Shown here in pieces: positions 10,076 to 21,668 of a stretch of 64,000 nt of DNA. Source of the stretch: Adiantum capillus-veneris. Taxonomy: Eukaryota; Streptophyta; Polypodiopsida; Polypodiales; Pteridaceae. Every line of letters begins with the position of its first letter. The stretch's first letter is position 1. The position numbers and the translations under genes are program-made. The notes beneath the pieces were generated by a model. The model was not told the DNA's origin. It did no database searches and worked only from the letters and a program-made list of their open reading frames with translations. The stretch covers positions 6,484,501-6,548,500 of the forward strand of contig CM043968.1 in NCBI GenBank assembly GCA_014529385.2. The letters run 5' to 3'.

Positions 10076-11303
10076 TGCATAATTTGTGGCACATTCAAGG
10101 TTGCCCACTTCAAGTCAAAAGTGGCAGGACTACTAGAAAGGGTACAACCATTGGCGTGCATCAAACTCAAGCATACATCATCTAAATCTACTAGCATTCA
10201 GGGAAATATTTGTTGTTTATGGCACTTGGCATGTGCAACCTCAGCACATTGATGAACCCATCCCAACAAGGAGCTCATTTTGTGGACCCATTTGCACTAT
10301 ACATTTGAGATGTTCACAACCCTTGCTTGCTTTCTTTGCCCACATATGCTTTGTCGGGTCCCACTCTGCTCCAATGAATGCCACACAGCCTATTGTCAAT
10401 GCATTGCATGGCGTTCTTGTTGCTGTCGACTACGATCGACTAGTTGGTTGCACCCCAAAGGGCCATTCACACGATAAAACAACACACGGACAAGAGAAAG
10501 TGCTATAGGCTGTTTCTCACAGTCGGCTCCTCATGAAGGCCTCATGTTTCCAATAGCTTAAGTGCTATGTAGGCCTTTTTCACTCATTGAGGGGAGAATA
10601 CCTCAAGGGATTTGACATTAACCCTCTTTCCATAGGCTTGTACATCGAGCTAAACACTTTAGACAACCAACCTTGGTCAACAAGCTCCATGAGCTGCTAC
10701 ATAAGCTCAAGTGCCCAAATCGATGTGTATGAAATACGCAACTTCAAGATTGTAAAAAATCACACAAAGCACCAAGCCATGCACAAAGTTTCTTTTTCAT
10801 TTTGCACATTTATCTCTACATTTTCATTCACCTTTGCATTGGATCAAAGCACAAACACTTGGCTTCACAAAAGCAACTTTGTACAAGCATTAGGCACTGC
10901 TCGACATCGAGTAAGACCATCCTTACACACATTTGCACAAAAATCTATTTTGTATGCCATGCCAACATCGGCATCCACTTTGATTCTAGCAACACATTTG
11001 AAGGGGAGGAGCATCAACAATAATGACATTTTGTAGTCAACACCAGCAACAAAGCACAAACTTTTGAAGATATTCAGTAGGACTTCATTTGTGATCTCCA
11101 ACATTGGAGAAAGCCCATTTTTATTTGACCTACCACCTAGTTGCTTACAATTCTCTAGGGGAGGTGCACACTTTAATCGTATACCCCGTTGACAATTCTT
11201 TGGGAAGGATGTTGTGACTTTTGGTCCTACACCTAGTTGAAAAATCTCTGGGAGGATAGCTTTGCAGTTTTATGGGTGCTACTATATCACACACGTGGAG
11301 GCT
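10076..11303 (+). mobile_element. Internal region of a non-autonomous LTR-element remnant
   Basis: No coding motif is recognised. The 3' part (about 11,110-11,280) aligns with 34,055-34,205 inside the complete non-autonomous element: both contain CCACCTAGTTGC, GGTGCACACTTT, GTTGACAATTCT and GAGGATGTTGTGA-like blocks in the same order, directly upstream of a purine tract and an LTR start. The open frame at 10,587-11,036 has no known domain and is probably incidental. No left LTR was found. Confidence 0.55.
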
Positions 11304-11618
11304 TGTTGGGGTGTGTGACACATCTGCACCACCACAAGTGAGGCCCCCCTCTACTTTGGGAGCCTACACAATTGACATCATTGATTAGGTCACCATATGC
11401 CCTCTCCTAACTCTATAAAGAATCCCAAATCTACACACTTTGTATCCACTTTTTTACCCTATGCACTAGCCATCACTTTGTACTCATTTTCATCCTAATC
11501 TACTTATGATTTGATACTTGTATTAGTGTCAATATCTCTCTAATCTCTTGTGTAATTAAAACTCTATTCATATCATGAATGGCTCACTCACATTTCTGCC
11601 ATAATGTCGTTCCCATCA
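11304..11618 (+). mobile_element. Candidate 3' or solo LTR with TATA box
   Basis: Starts TGTTGGGGTGTGTGACAC just after a purine-rich CACGTGGAGGC tract (possible PPT), has a TATA box TATAAAG at 11,414, and may end at CCCATCA (11,618). The same ending closes the LTRs of the 32-34 kb element. No second copy is in the window, so the boundaries are inferred. Confidence 0.4.
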
Positions 11619-12002
11619 ACTCTCTTTGATGTGATGGGACTTGATCATGTAGAAAGTGTCCTTGAAATTCTCAATACTCAACTTGAGTACTACTTCTACC
11701 ATGCCAAAGCTAGGAATTGACATTTAAGAACTCGTGTACACTATTTCTTCTATCCAGAGATTTATTTTTTACGTAATACATAAATTTTTGTGTGATAACA
11801 ATGATATATGTACATATTAACATCATCACAGTTAATATAATCACAAACAAGCCGGTTGAGGGAAACCTAGAAACCCACAAAAAGCACATCGGGCTTCTTT
11901 ATTTTCCCTATGGGCCCACTTAGAAAATAAGGAAGTCTGACATGCCCACAATCAAATATATAAACAATGCCCAATCAGACCCGTTGGGTGTTATTTTGTG
12001 AG

Positions 12003-12003
<1 letters not shown>
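11619..12003. other. No gene recognised
   Basis: No supported feature. A short open stretch just after the LTR (TLFDVMGLDHVE in translation, 11,622-11,720) could be flanking coding remains but has no recognised motif. Confidence 0.35.

Positions 12004-12077
<74 letters not shown>
12004..12077. repeat. (AC)n microsatellite
   Basis: About 37 uninterrupted AC units. The His/Thr frame across it is not a gene. Confidence 0.95.
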
Positions 12078-12080
<3 letters not shown>

Positions 12081-13479
12081 GACGTCCTACACAAGTACGT
12101 TGAAAGGAGAGAGGGAGGAAGCACGTCGTGTGGGAGCGTGCTCTATGTCGTAGTGTGTGACAATAGCAGATTACCTAGCCACATGACTTGAGTGTGTGCG
12201 TTGTGTGTGCATTGTGTGGTAGCGTTACTTTTGTCATATTGTACGGTAGTAATAAGGTACCTTACCACACAATGTATGTGTGCGTAAACTATTCTATGGA
12301 ATAGTGCTTACCATAGAGGCATCACCTCGGTTACGTGGGGAATATGATGTCCTTGTGGTAAGTATTGGCTCATTGTTTGGGTATTACGTCGGTAATACGA
12401 TGATATCAGTATCCTTATGGTGCGTCAACTTCCCTTTTCCTTGCCAAAAAAACATGTGGGCATTGATTGATAACGCGGCCATACAATGCTTGTATGTAAA
12501 CCATTATTGCTCTTTAGATTTGAGCATCACTTGGTCGGTAGCACGGCTATAGAGAGTCATTTGTTAGAAGTATTTTTTTGTATAAATGTGGTGTTCATGT
12601 CGTTAACCTAGCCATATGAATGCCATATAATTTGTATGTGCATATGCATTTCATGCTTTTTAAGTATTAAGTATATGAAATACTTGGTCGATAGCCCGAT
12701 CGTGAAGAGTATTTCATATAAAAATGTTTGAACTATCTATAATTGTTATTTTTACGTGTTCTTTTCAAAAGTTATACTATCTAATCATATTAAAAAGAAA
12801 GTGTTATCCATCAATCATCATTGATTTTATGAAAATGCTACATGCACAAAAGTCATAAAAATTATTACTATATGATATCCCTTTTATACAACCTCAATAG
12901 TGTCTACACTAATGAATAACATCTTTACAAAAACAAATGCTAAAGTTTCAATGAAATTCATTAGTGTCTACACTAATGAATAACATCTTTGCAAAACCAA
13001 ATGCTAAAGTTTCGGTGAAATTCATACTGTGTTGTTTCTCTATGTCTACAAATAGCTAATATACATTCAATTTAAAAAGGTATATGCACGCTTTTTGGAT
13101 GTGAGATGTTCTATTTAATGTTTTTAGATGTAAATCGTTCTATTTAATTTATGAAATGGTTGTTAAAATTGCACCAAATCTTCATTTTAGTTGTGTGCTT
13201 TCACTCATAACTATGTTTTTTTCAGGAATTATACACTATTAATATTTTAATGAGCTAAACTAAGATTGGCAATATGTACATTTCAAATCTTGATGTGAGC
13301 CGTTATATTTAATTTATGAATTTTTTGATAAATAACAACCAAACTTTCATGCTTTTTCCACCTTCATAATACTAATTGGGGCCACTATATCATTTTAGTT
13401 ACGGATTTCACCTTGTCACTGAAAATACAATGCACATCTCTTTTATTATAACGTGCAAAATGTGATCTCACGTCTTATG
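12078..13479. other. Non-coding AT-rich stretch
   Basis: No supported gene. The only structure noted is the 64-bp tandem duplication at 12,898-13,024. Confidence 0.4.
12898..13024. repeat. 64-bp tandem duplication with palindrome
   Basis: Two copies of about 64 bp (TAACATCTTTACAAAAACAA / TAACATCTTTGCAAAACCAA and so on). The junction copy contains CATTAGTGT and ACACTAATG arms around CT, a near-perfect 20-nt palindrome. Confidence 0.8.
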
Positions 13480-14367
13480 ATCTATCACAATATTTTGAAA
13501 TGTTTAGGGTTTTTAGTCTTACTGCTTCCCTATTAGTTAGACGTGGATATCTATTTTGATAATGTACCAACTCTTCACATTCAAAGCATCAAACATCTAA
13601 ATGTGGTAAATTTTGTGCATGAGCAGCATAAGCTCTTTGTGGTTGTCTATCATTGAATCTCTAATTCTATTCTTCTTCTAATCCCTTCCTCCTTCATTAA
13701 AGGTCTGGCTCGTAGTAAGGCATCTTGTATAGTAGGTGGTGCATAACATCTAAGCCTTACAAACTTTGAGTAGTACTCTTCCAAGGATAAACTATATTGT
13801 TTTAAGCTAAAGAACTCATTCATCTTTATTGCTTGTAATCCCTTCCTCCTTCATTAAAGGTCTGACTCGTAGTAAGGCATCTTGTATAGTAGGTGGTGCA
13901 TAACGTCTAAGCCTTACAAACTTTGAGTAGTACTCTTCCAAGGATAAACTATATTGTTTCAAGCCAAAGAACTCATTCATCTTTATTGCTTCATGGACAG
14001 GAGGTAAGTATCTTTCCTTCACTACTTGCTTAATTTCCCTCCAACTCTGGGAGTTTGTCAATATCCCCATGTCATGGCAATGTTGTTTCCACCATAATTT
14101 TTCTTCTCCCGAGAGATGAAACATCCCTAGCATCACTTGATTTATAGGTATGGTCCTTGCAATAGAGAAGTGATCATACATAGCTTCAATCCATACTTCC
14201 GCATCCTTCTCAATATCAACATCCTCTCCTTGAAAAGAAGGTGGTTGCATTTGTTTGAGCAATAGTTTCTTCTCGTGAATTTTTATATAGATAACATCGT
14301 TATGAGGGTTTTCCAAAATAGAAGGGATTTGAGGATTCCCTTGAGTGTATGCATGTATTAGCATCAA
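13480..14367 (-). pseudogene. Ty3/gypsy Gag fragment
   Basis: The main frame (14,367-13,816) encodes a retrotransposon Gag capsid: PPSFQGEDVD, then EVWIEAMYDHF, LSGEEKLWWKQH, SWREIKQVVKERYLPP and SLEEYYSKFVRLRRYAPP. Downstream on the minus strand a CCHC knuckle is recognisable but degraded (CFECEELVHYQNRYP, last Cys lost), about 13,570. No protease or pol follows. It differs from the Gag of elements A/B/C, so it comes from another gypsy lineage. Confidence 0.85.
13680..13993 (-). repeat. 157-bp tandem duplication within the gag fragment
   Basis: Two copies, from about 13,680 and 13,837, both starting TAATCCCTTCCTCCTTCATT and running through CTTCCAAGGATAAACTATAT. They duplicate the C-terminal capsid codons. 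The copies differ by only a few bases, so the event is younger than the gag decay. Confidence 0.9.
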
Positions 14368-14399
14368 TGTTTATAATAACTCAAAACACTAAGGTATTT

Positions 14400-14590
14400 G
14401 TCAAACTTAGACTTATCCAATCCACTAAAACTCAATCACATGACTTAACCAATCATGACTTATCTTCTCCATCAAAACTCAATCACATGACTTAACCATT
14501 CGTGACTTATCTTAATTATGTGACTACCAGTCATGGCTTATCCAATCCATCAAAAGCTCAATTACATGACTTAACTAGTCAAACAATTTT
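14400..14590. repeat. Degenerate tandem repeat, about 58 bp
   Basis: Three imperfect copies carry ACTTATCCAATCCA, AAAACTCAATCACATGACTT and AACCA(A/T)(T/C)(C/A)(A/G)TGACTTATC. Non-coding. Confidence 0.75.
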
Positions 14591-14905
14591 TTTTGGAAGA
14601 AAAACAGCTCGATCTCCTATTCATAAAGTCATCAAAATTTCATATAGGGAGGTCTACAAAGATCTCTCCATGAGAAACATACTAGAGATTTTAACCATAA
14701 CTATGATGCACATCAATTGGCATGTTGTATGATTTTGGTGGTTTATGATATGGATGGAAGCATGTTAACGTGTCATGTTTTTTGTGCTAGTTAGCATGTG
14801 CCAACAAGCATATCTTGAAAGCATAAAGAGAGTGATGTCCTTCAAATGTGTGGACCTCCATCATGAACTGTAAAAATACTTTTTAAAAATTGAACCAAAG
14901 TTCAA
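14591..14905. other. No gene recognised
   Basis: No supported coding or repeat apart from scattered GTTAGCATG-like words near 14,790 that resemble the palindromic array further right. Confidence 0.3.
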
Positions 14906-15229
14906 ATGAGCTTGAGAATTTACTCTGAGATGTTACTTCGAAGTAGTGGTGGAGTCATGATGCATGGAGGGAAGCATGGTGTAGGGGCCATAGGCAGGAG
15001 AGAGGGGGGGAGGCGATTGAAAGCTATAAGTTGTCCCTCAATCCCAGGTCATCAAGATGCCCAAGTGGAGAAAATCTTGGCACAACAGCCATACACCTCT
15101 GACAATGACTCTCTTGACACTCCACGAAGAAGGAAGTCAAGGACAAAAGCTTCTACTGCTTCTCCTCTGGCTTGCAAAAGGGTGAAGCTTTTTGAATCCC
15201 AAGGATCCCCAATGCTAATGATCATGTAG
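14906..15229 (+). CDS. Unrecognised exon-like ORF, basic C-terminus
   Basis: A 107-residue frame. Its C-terminal half contains QPYTSDNDSLDTPRRRKSRT, then KASTASPLACKRVKLFES, which looks like a bipartite nuclear localisation signal. The N-terminal half is Gly/Arg-rich and less protein-like. No domain recognised. It may be the first surviving exon of the broken locus that continues to 30.3 kb, since all its pieces lie on the plus strand. Confidence 0.35.
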   Translation: MSLRIYSEMLLRSSGGVMMHGGKHGVGAIGRREGGRRLKAISCPSIPGHQDAQVEKILAQQPYTSDNDSLDTPRRRKSRTKASTASPLACKRVKLFESQGSPMLMIM

Positions 15230-15251
15230 GGAAGATGAAGAATGACTCGGG

Positions 15252-15254
<3 letters not shown>

Positions 15255-15300
<46 letters not shown>
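15255..15300. repeat. (GT)n microsatellite
   Basis: About 22 GT units. Apparent Cys/Val frames on the plus strand and His/Thr frames on the minus strand are artefacts. Confidence 0.93.
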
Positions 15301-15302
<2 letters not shown>

Positions 15303-15348
15303 TCTTTGCCACCAAATGACACTGACTACATGTCACATTACACGAGGC

Positions 15349-15349
<1 letters not shown>

Positions 15350-15380
<31 letters not shown>
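15350..15380. repeat. (GT)n microsatellite
   Basis: About 15 GT units, 50 bp after the previous tract. Confidence 0.9.
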
Positions 15381-15383
<3 letters not shown>

Positions 15384-15604
15384 CGGAGCATTTATGGTTC
15401 AAAATTGTGCACAAATTACTCAAGAGTTGTTGATTGTTGCTCTATGTTTGGCTATCTCATGTATGCATGAAATGTGAGATACATATTATTTTCCAATAAA
15501 TAGAAAATTTTCCCTTTGCCATGTCCATAGCCTTGCATTGTAATATCATGTGACCTTGGGGGTCGTGTGCAGGCCAATGGAAAGCTCCCAAACTCAACAT
15601 CCCA

Positions 15605-16063
15605 ATGCATGAGAAATTTTGTATTGTAGCAAGATATTTCAATGTTGTTCATGGCCTCTCAATGGATGGTGCCGACCCCAAATTGGTGAAGTGGTATGAA
15701 ATCATAGATATGGAGTGGTTCAGTGTATTTAGAGAGCCAAAGGATCACGACATATATTGCATTAAATGTAGTTCTATACATAGCGATATATATGACTAGG
15801 TGATGCAGTTGCACTACAGGGTGTACCAGAAGGCCCCAACCAACATGGAGATCAAATCTACATTTGCAAAGGGGTTTGTAAAAGAATTGGTCAGGTGGCA
15901 ATTGCAAGTGGTTCAGCCATGCACTTCAATTGGGCTTAGTTTGATGTCCACCATTTGTAAGACCTTCGAGAAAAAGGATACTACGAGTCCCATGTCAAAA
16001 AATGGAGTATGTGTAATTCCGATCATTCATGTCAAAACACCGAGGAGGGGTCTGTGGAAATGA
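15605..16063 (+). pseudogene. Unrecognised exon-like ORF with one internal stop
   Basis: Two frames in the same phase (15,605-15,796 and 15,800-16,063) are separated only by one stop codon near 15,797. The translation is protein-like: MHEKFCIVARYFNVVHGL, KWYEIIDMEWFSVFREP, KSTFAKGFVKELVRWQL. I recognise no family. The decayed appearance and collinearity with neighbouring exon-like pieces suggest a pseudogene. Confidence 0.4.
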
Positions 16064-16198
16064 AGGAGGGATACTCGGACCAAGTATCCATGAATATTTC
16101 CAAAGATACCAAGGTGACACCCCTGTCTCACCACAAAACCCATCAAGGGACATAAAGCGTGTCATATTCTAGCCTTGAGGACATTATGGTTTTCGGTG

Positions 16199-17080
16199 AT
16201 CATCTCATAAAACAACTGCAGGATGCTGAACAACATCTTGTCAAACACAAGACTGGAGCTTGAAGTTGTGAGGGTTTTGAAAGTAAGAAATGCTAGGGTT
16301 AGCCCAATTGTGGTTGCTATGATACAGAAGCTTCATGATGCTAACAATGAACTAGAACGTTTATTACAAAGCCACATTGTGGATGTAAAGAGGGAAATAG
16401 ATTTCAAAGTGAAGATAGAGACACTTAAAGAGACACTGGATGATTTGGGGTTTCCTCACAATTGGGACTCACCCAATGATGCTAAAACTGACGTAACTTG
16501 TCATTGTGTAAGTGTCCGTGACTTTTATGCTTGCACCATATGTTTGGAATATGTGCACAACTATCCTATGTACTGGACGTAACTTGTCATCGTGTAAGTG
16601 TCCGTGACTTTTGTGCTTGCACCATATGTTTGGAATATGTGCACAACTATCCAATGTACTTTCCATACTTCTCTTTTATTTTGTTTGTAGATTAATGATG
16701 ATACAGAAGCTTCATGATGCTAACAATGAACTAGAACGTTTATTACAAAGCCACATTGTGGATGTAAAGAGGGAAATAGATTTCAAAGCGAAGATAGAGA
16801 CACTAGATGATTTGGGGTTTCCTCACAGTCGGGACTCCCCCAATGATGCTAAAATTGACATAACTTGTCATTGTGTAAGTGTCCGTGACTTTTATGCTCG
16901 CACCATATGTTTGGAATATGTGCACAACTATCCTATGTACTTGACGTAACTTGTCATCGTGTAAGGGTCCGTGACTTTTGTTCTTGCGCCATATGTTTGG
17001 AATATGTGCACAACTATCCTATGTACTTTCCACACTTCTCTTTTATTTGGTTTGTAGATTAATATGGAGGTGAAGGAAGA
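16199..17080 (+). pseudogene. Duplicated coiled-coil exon with 3' splice-like sites
   Basis: ORF 16,223-16,582 encodes a helical segment (MIQKLHDANNELERLLQSHI, then DVKREIDFKVKIETLKETLD). The block from 16,320 recurs from 16,698 (period 378 bp) in ORF 16,611-16,949. Pyrimidine-rich tracts ending in TTTGTAG precede ATTAATG at 16,694 and ATTAATATGG at 17,061, consistent with acceptor sites. Nested inside are about 85-bp sub-repeats (ACTTGTCATCGTGTAAG, CATATGTTTGGAATATGTGC) at about 16,491, 16,575, 16,860 and 16,945. The exon duplication may include an intron. Function unknown. Confidence 0.5.
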
Positions 17081-17188
17081 AAAAGTACACACTTGTGAAA
17101 TTCAATTGCAGCTACTCATGCATACAAGCAAGATGCTACAAGGCTCCTTCTTCCCACTTCACTTTGTAAATTAGATATGGACACGTTT

Positions 17189-17735
17189 ACGAAAAGGATA
17201 GGAGGGTTATGTGACTGGAAAACAATCAACTAGTGTATTGGCTGCGGTCTAGCACTATAAGTACAAGAAATCATTGCAACGGTCAAGTAGCCTTGTGCAC
17301 ATAGCTATCATCTTTTGTGCCCTACTATTACATTCTCCTTGGGGACAAAATGTAGAGCTTCCTCTTGCTAATAAAGAATACCAAAAGAATGGTGTTGCAA
17401 GCTCATAGGGAAAGAACATCCAATCACACCAATCTCTGGTAAGATAATCATAAATGGCATCATACGAAAAGGATAGGAGGGTTATGTGACTGGAAAACAA
17501 TCAACTAGTGTATTGGCTGCGGTCTAGCACTATAAGTACAAGAAATCATTGCAACGATCAAGTAGCCTTGTGCACATAGCTATCATCTTTTGTGCCCTAC
17601 TATTACATTCTCCTTGGGGACAAAATGTAGAGCTTCCTCTTGCTAATAAAGAATACCAAAAGAATGGTGTTGCAAGCTCATAGGGAAAGAACATCCAATC
17701 ACACCAATCTCTGGTAAGATAATCATAAATGGCAG
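17189..17735. repeat. 275-bp direct tandem repeat
   Basis: Two nearly identical copies (GAAAAGGATAGGAGGGTTAT at 17,191 and 17,466) run to AATCATAAATGGCA. Very few differences are visible, so the duplication is recent. Non-coding; likely intronic or intergenic in the broken locus. Confidence 0.92.
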
Positions 17736-17749
17736 CATGTTAATCATTA

Positions 17750-19040
17750 AACTAGCATAACAAGAAAATCTTGGTATGCTAGTTAGCACACTGTGAATGC
17801 TAGTTAGCATACTATGAATTCTATTTAGCATATTGTACAGTATGTTAGTTAGAATAGTGGGCATAGTGGTTAGCATAGTTTGTATGCTAGTTAGCATACC
17901 CAATAAGAATAGTGGGTATGGTGACTAGTATACTATGCATGCTAATTAGCACATGTAGTTATGCTAGTAATCATACATGCTAATGTGTATGCTACTTACC
18001 ATACCTAGTTATGCCAGTAAGTAATCATACATGGTATTGTGTACGCTAGCTACATGCTAGTAAGCATACATGCAACTGTGTATGCAAGTTAGCATACTCA
18101 ATTTTGATCATAAGCATACATCGTAGTGTGTATGCTAGCTAGCATACCCAATTTAGCTAGTTACCATACCCAGTTATGCTAGTAAGCATACATGCATATG
18201 TGTATGCTAGTTAGTATACTCAGTTTTGATAGTAAGCATACATGGTAGTGTGTATGCTAGTTAGCATACCCAATTATGCTAGTTAACATGCCCAGTTATG
18301 CTTGTTAGCATACATGGTACTGTGTATAGTAGTTAACAAAACCAATTATGCTAGTTAGCACAGGGGCATGGTGGCTAGCATATTGTGTTTAGGTAGCATA
18401 CCCACTTATGCTATTTAACTTACCTACTTATGTTGGTCAGCATAAATTCTACTATGTATGCTAGTTAGCATACATGCTAGTTATGCTATGTATGCTAGTT
18501 AGCATATTGGCTATGGTGGCCAACATGCCCAGTTATGCTTGTTAGCATACATGGTACTATGTATGCTAGCTAGCACACCCAGATATTCCAATTAGCATAG
18601 ATGCTAGTGTGTATGCTAGCTAGTAGAGTCCGTATGCAACCTGGGAGAATTTGTATGCTAGTTAGCATACCTGTTTATGCTAGTTACCATACCCACGTAT
18701 GCTAGTTATCATACCCACTTATGCTAGTTGGCATACCCAGTTATGTTAGTCATGACATATGCTTGTTGGCATACTGTGAGAGACCGAAAACATTCTTTTT
18801 TTGCTAGTTATCTTAGCATGTATGTTAGTTAGCATAGTGGGTATGGTGGCTAGCAGACACAATATGCTAGTTAGCATACCTAGTTATGCTAAGTAGCATT
18901 CCAAGTACATGGAATTCTTATTGGCATACTAAGTATACGAGCAATCATAATGATATGCTACCTAGCATATTGTATATATGTACATAGTCATTAAGTTAAC
19001 TACCACACATACCATGCGTAATAGCATTTTCAATATGCTA
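17750..19040. repeat. Array of GTATGCTAGTTAGCATAC-type quasi-palindromes
   Basis: About 1.3 kb built from dozens of degenerate copies of TATGCTAGTTAGCATAC, an 18-bp inverted repeat (GTATGCTA / TAGCATAC around GT). Copies are separated by short variable spacers such as CCCAGTTATGC and ATGGTACTGT. It has no fixed unit length, unlike a classic minisatellite. A smaller array of the same motif lies at 30,610-30,895, on the other side of the FCP1-like locus. Confidence 0.9.
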
Positions 19041-19049
19041 ATTGTTGCG

Positions 19050-19317
19050 TTAACAATCCAGCTTTGCATTTTTACTAGAAATTTGGATATGATAATTAAT
19101 GTTTAAAAGGAAGACACAAGAATCGATGATGTGGGAAGTACGCATGACAAGAAGCATGTCAAGCAAAGGATTGAAGAAGAGAAGACTTATAATGATGAGC
19201 TGAAAAGAATGCATGAAGGGGTAAATGTGACACTGCAACAAGCAAACTCACCAAGGGGTGATGTAGATAGTAAAGAAACAAATGATGATGATGAAATAAT
19301 CATGATTAGTCATGTAA
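19050..19317 (+). pseudogene. Exon-like piece, left of the chromovirus insertion
   Basis: The open frame reads GSTHDKKHVKQRIEEEKTYN, then DELKRMHEGVNVTLQQAN and a DDDEIIMISHV end. It is charged and probably helical. It is cut at 19,317 by the chromovirus LTR and resumes in the same phase at 28,766 once the element and one target copy are disregarded. No family is recognised for this part. Confidence 0.6.
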
Positions 19318-21646
19318 TGTAATAGAATTGGCCTATTTAACTTGAGAGTAGCGGAAATTAATGAGAGTACTTTTGAGAAATGACTTTGTGAGCATAGCGG
19401 GTGAACATAATTGAAGATAGCAACATAATCATAGCAATTTGTTAACTTGGCATGATCAATACTTTTGCAAGAGAGAGAATTTAGAGAACATGACAACAAT
19501 TGAGGACCGGATTTATGTGGAGCCGGTCCCCCCTCCAATAGGCATTTGTATTATGATTTCTCCCATTAAGAGAGACTTGTTACAATACAATCTTTGTGTT
19601 CCTTGTGACCTAGGTGATGCAATGAAGATGGAAAGCTTCATGCATCACAAGCATAACATAAACTTGAAGAAATCTTTAACTATCCCAATCCTCAGTCCCA
19701 AGACCTCAAACACCTTCGAAGGTGGAGAGAGCTACCAGGGAATGAGGGCAGGGAAGAGGAAGAAGAAACATTTCATAGGAGAAAGAATTAGTTCCTCACT
19801 TATCATAACTCTTGTAGCTAGCATACATAATAGCATAGTAATGAAGAAGAAGGAGATGGAAAGCTTAAGCATGGAAGCATGGCTCTTGCTTGGATTTGCA
19901 CTCCATAGCCAAGAGTGTTGATGTAGGCTCTCAATCTCTACTTGCTTGGAGAAGAAGAGGGAGTTCTTGCACTTTTCATAGCACACAATGAGAGTGTTTG
20001 TGAGTGTGTATGGGTGAGTATACCCCCTAAGAAAACCCCTAGCTTGCTTGGGTCGACCCCCCCTTGTAGCTCATGCTTGAAGCTCATTGGACCCCTCCAG
20101 GCCTAGCCAATCATAAGTAGGAGGCATTACAAGCAGCAAGGGTAGCCTTGAGACAAGTGTCCCCCTTTCCCATTTGAGAGAGAGGACTTGATAAATGAAA
20201 AATAAATTAATTAAATATCCTAAATTATCATTGGACCCTTGGGTGGCCAATCAATAGGCTTCAAACACACCATGAGGGCAACATGAGGAGGAACTTGACA
20301 AGTGTTCTTTCTGCTTTCTTTGTACTATGCATGCCTTGTGTGAGTGTGTGGGTGTTCTCTCTCATCCCCCCTCATGTAGGGCTCGCCCCCTCCTTGCAGG
20401 GATTGCATATTTGACTTTTAGACACCTCAAGACCCTCATCCATAGGCCCAGTTCCCACCACAAGCTTGGCCCTTAGGCACTTTAACTGGGTTCTCACCTC
20501 AAGTGCAACCCTAGCATCTCAAGCATGTCAAGCACCTCAAGAATCTCAATCATCAAGCACCTCAATCATCAAGCACCTAAGGCCTCTCAGTTATCAAGCA
20601 TGACAAGCAGGACTAGCACCTCGAGCTGGGTTGGCCTCCCGCCTCAAGCTCTTACCTAAGGTCAAAGGACTTTTACACACATTATTGGAGGTCTTCAATG
20701 AAGCTAACCCTAAGGTCTTATGCTCCATCAGTTAGCCTTACTCTTTGATAGACCATCTCTCACTTGGGTAGGCTTAAGCATTGAAGCATGGCTCTTGGTT
20801 GGATTTGCACTCCATAGCCAAGAGTGTTGGTGGAGGCTCTCAACCTCTACTTGCTTGGAGAAGAAGAGGGAGCTCTTGGACTTTGCCTTTGAGAGAGAGG
20901 ACTTGATAAATGCAAAATCAATTAATTAAATATACTAAATTATCATTGGACCCCTTGGGTGGCCAACCAATAGGCTTCATGCACACCATGAGGGCAACAT
21001 GAGGAGGAACTTGACAAGTGTCCTTTCTGCTTTCTTTGTACTATGCATGCCTTGTGTGAGTGTGTGGGTGTTCTCTCTCATCCCCCCTCATGCAGGGATC
21101 GCCCCCTCCTTGTAGGGATTGCATATTTGAATTTTAGACACCTCAAGACCCTCATCCATAGGCCTAGTTCCCACCACAAGCTTGGCCCTTAGGCACTTTA
21201 AGCTTGGGCTGGGTTCTCACCTCAAGTGCAACCCTAACATCTCAAGCATGTCAAGCACCTCAAGAATCTCAATCATCAAGCACCTCAAGCATCAAGCACC
21301 TCAAGAACCTCAGTCATCAGGCTTGACAAGTAGGACTAGCACCTTGACCTGGGCCAGGTTCCTGCCTCAAGCTCAGCCCTATCTTACCTAAGGTCAAAGG
21401 AATTTTACACACATTATTGGAGGTCTTCAATGAATCTAACCCTAAGGTCTTATGCTCCATTGGTAATCCTTGCTCTTTGATAGACCATCTCTCATTTGGG
21501 CCCCTTCACCATTGGCCCCGTGTTGAGATAGATCTATAAGCACATATCTATATCTTAACACTTGTTCCTATTTATTCTCCCACATTAAGTGATAAATTTA
21601 ATATGAGAAAATCATTTGGGTTGGTTAGATATGAGATTTTATGACA
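19318..21646 (-). mobile_element. 3' LTR of the chromovirus, enlarged by internal duplication
   Basis: 2,329 bp against 1,619 bp for the partner LTR. The excess of about 714 bp is an internal duplication: TTTGAGAGAGAGGACTTGAT occurs at 20,173 and again near 20,887, and a copy of the 19,862-19,975 block sits between (about 20,766-20,886). It also holds short A(T/C)CTCAAGCA-type repeats near 20,520 and 21,240. ORFs inside are not genes. Confidence 0.9.
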
Positions 21647-21668
21647 TTACCTCTCTCTTGAAATCATA
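21647..21668 (-). promoter_or_regulatory. Polypurine tract of the chromovirus
   Basis: On the minus strand the sequence just upstream of the 3' LTR is TTTCAAGAGAGAGGTAA, a purine-rich second-strand primer abutting TGTCATAAAAT. Confidence 0.75.

Noticed and set aside
10233-11104. Host gene in the 10.2-11.1 kb frames
   Set aside because: Several overlapping frames on both strands with no motif; the 3' flank matches a non-autonomous LTR element interior.
12280-12552. 90-residue ORF
   Set aside because: No recognisable motif and no conserved neighbour; chance frame in AT-rich DNA.
17750-19040. CRISPR array
   Set aside because: The repeats are degenerate, closely and irregularly spaced, with no unique spacers of constant length and no cas genes, in a plant genome.
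19439-21391. Candidate genes inside the chromovirus LTRs (also 27,089-28,506)
   Set aside because: Frames are present in both LTR copies, lack known domains and differ by frameshifts between copies.
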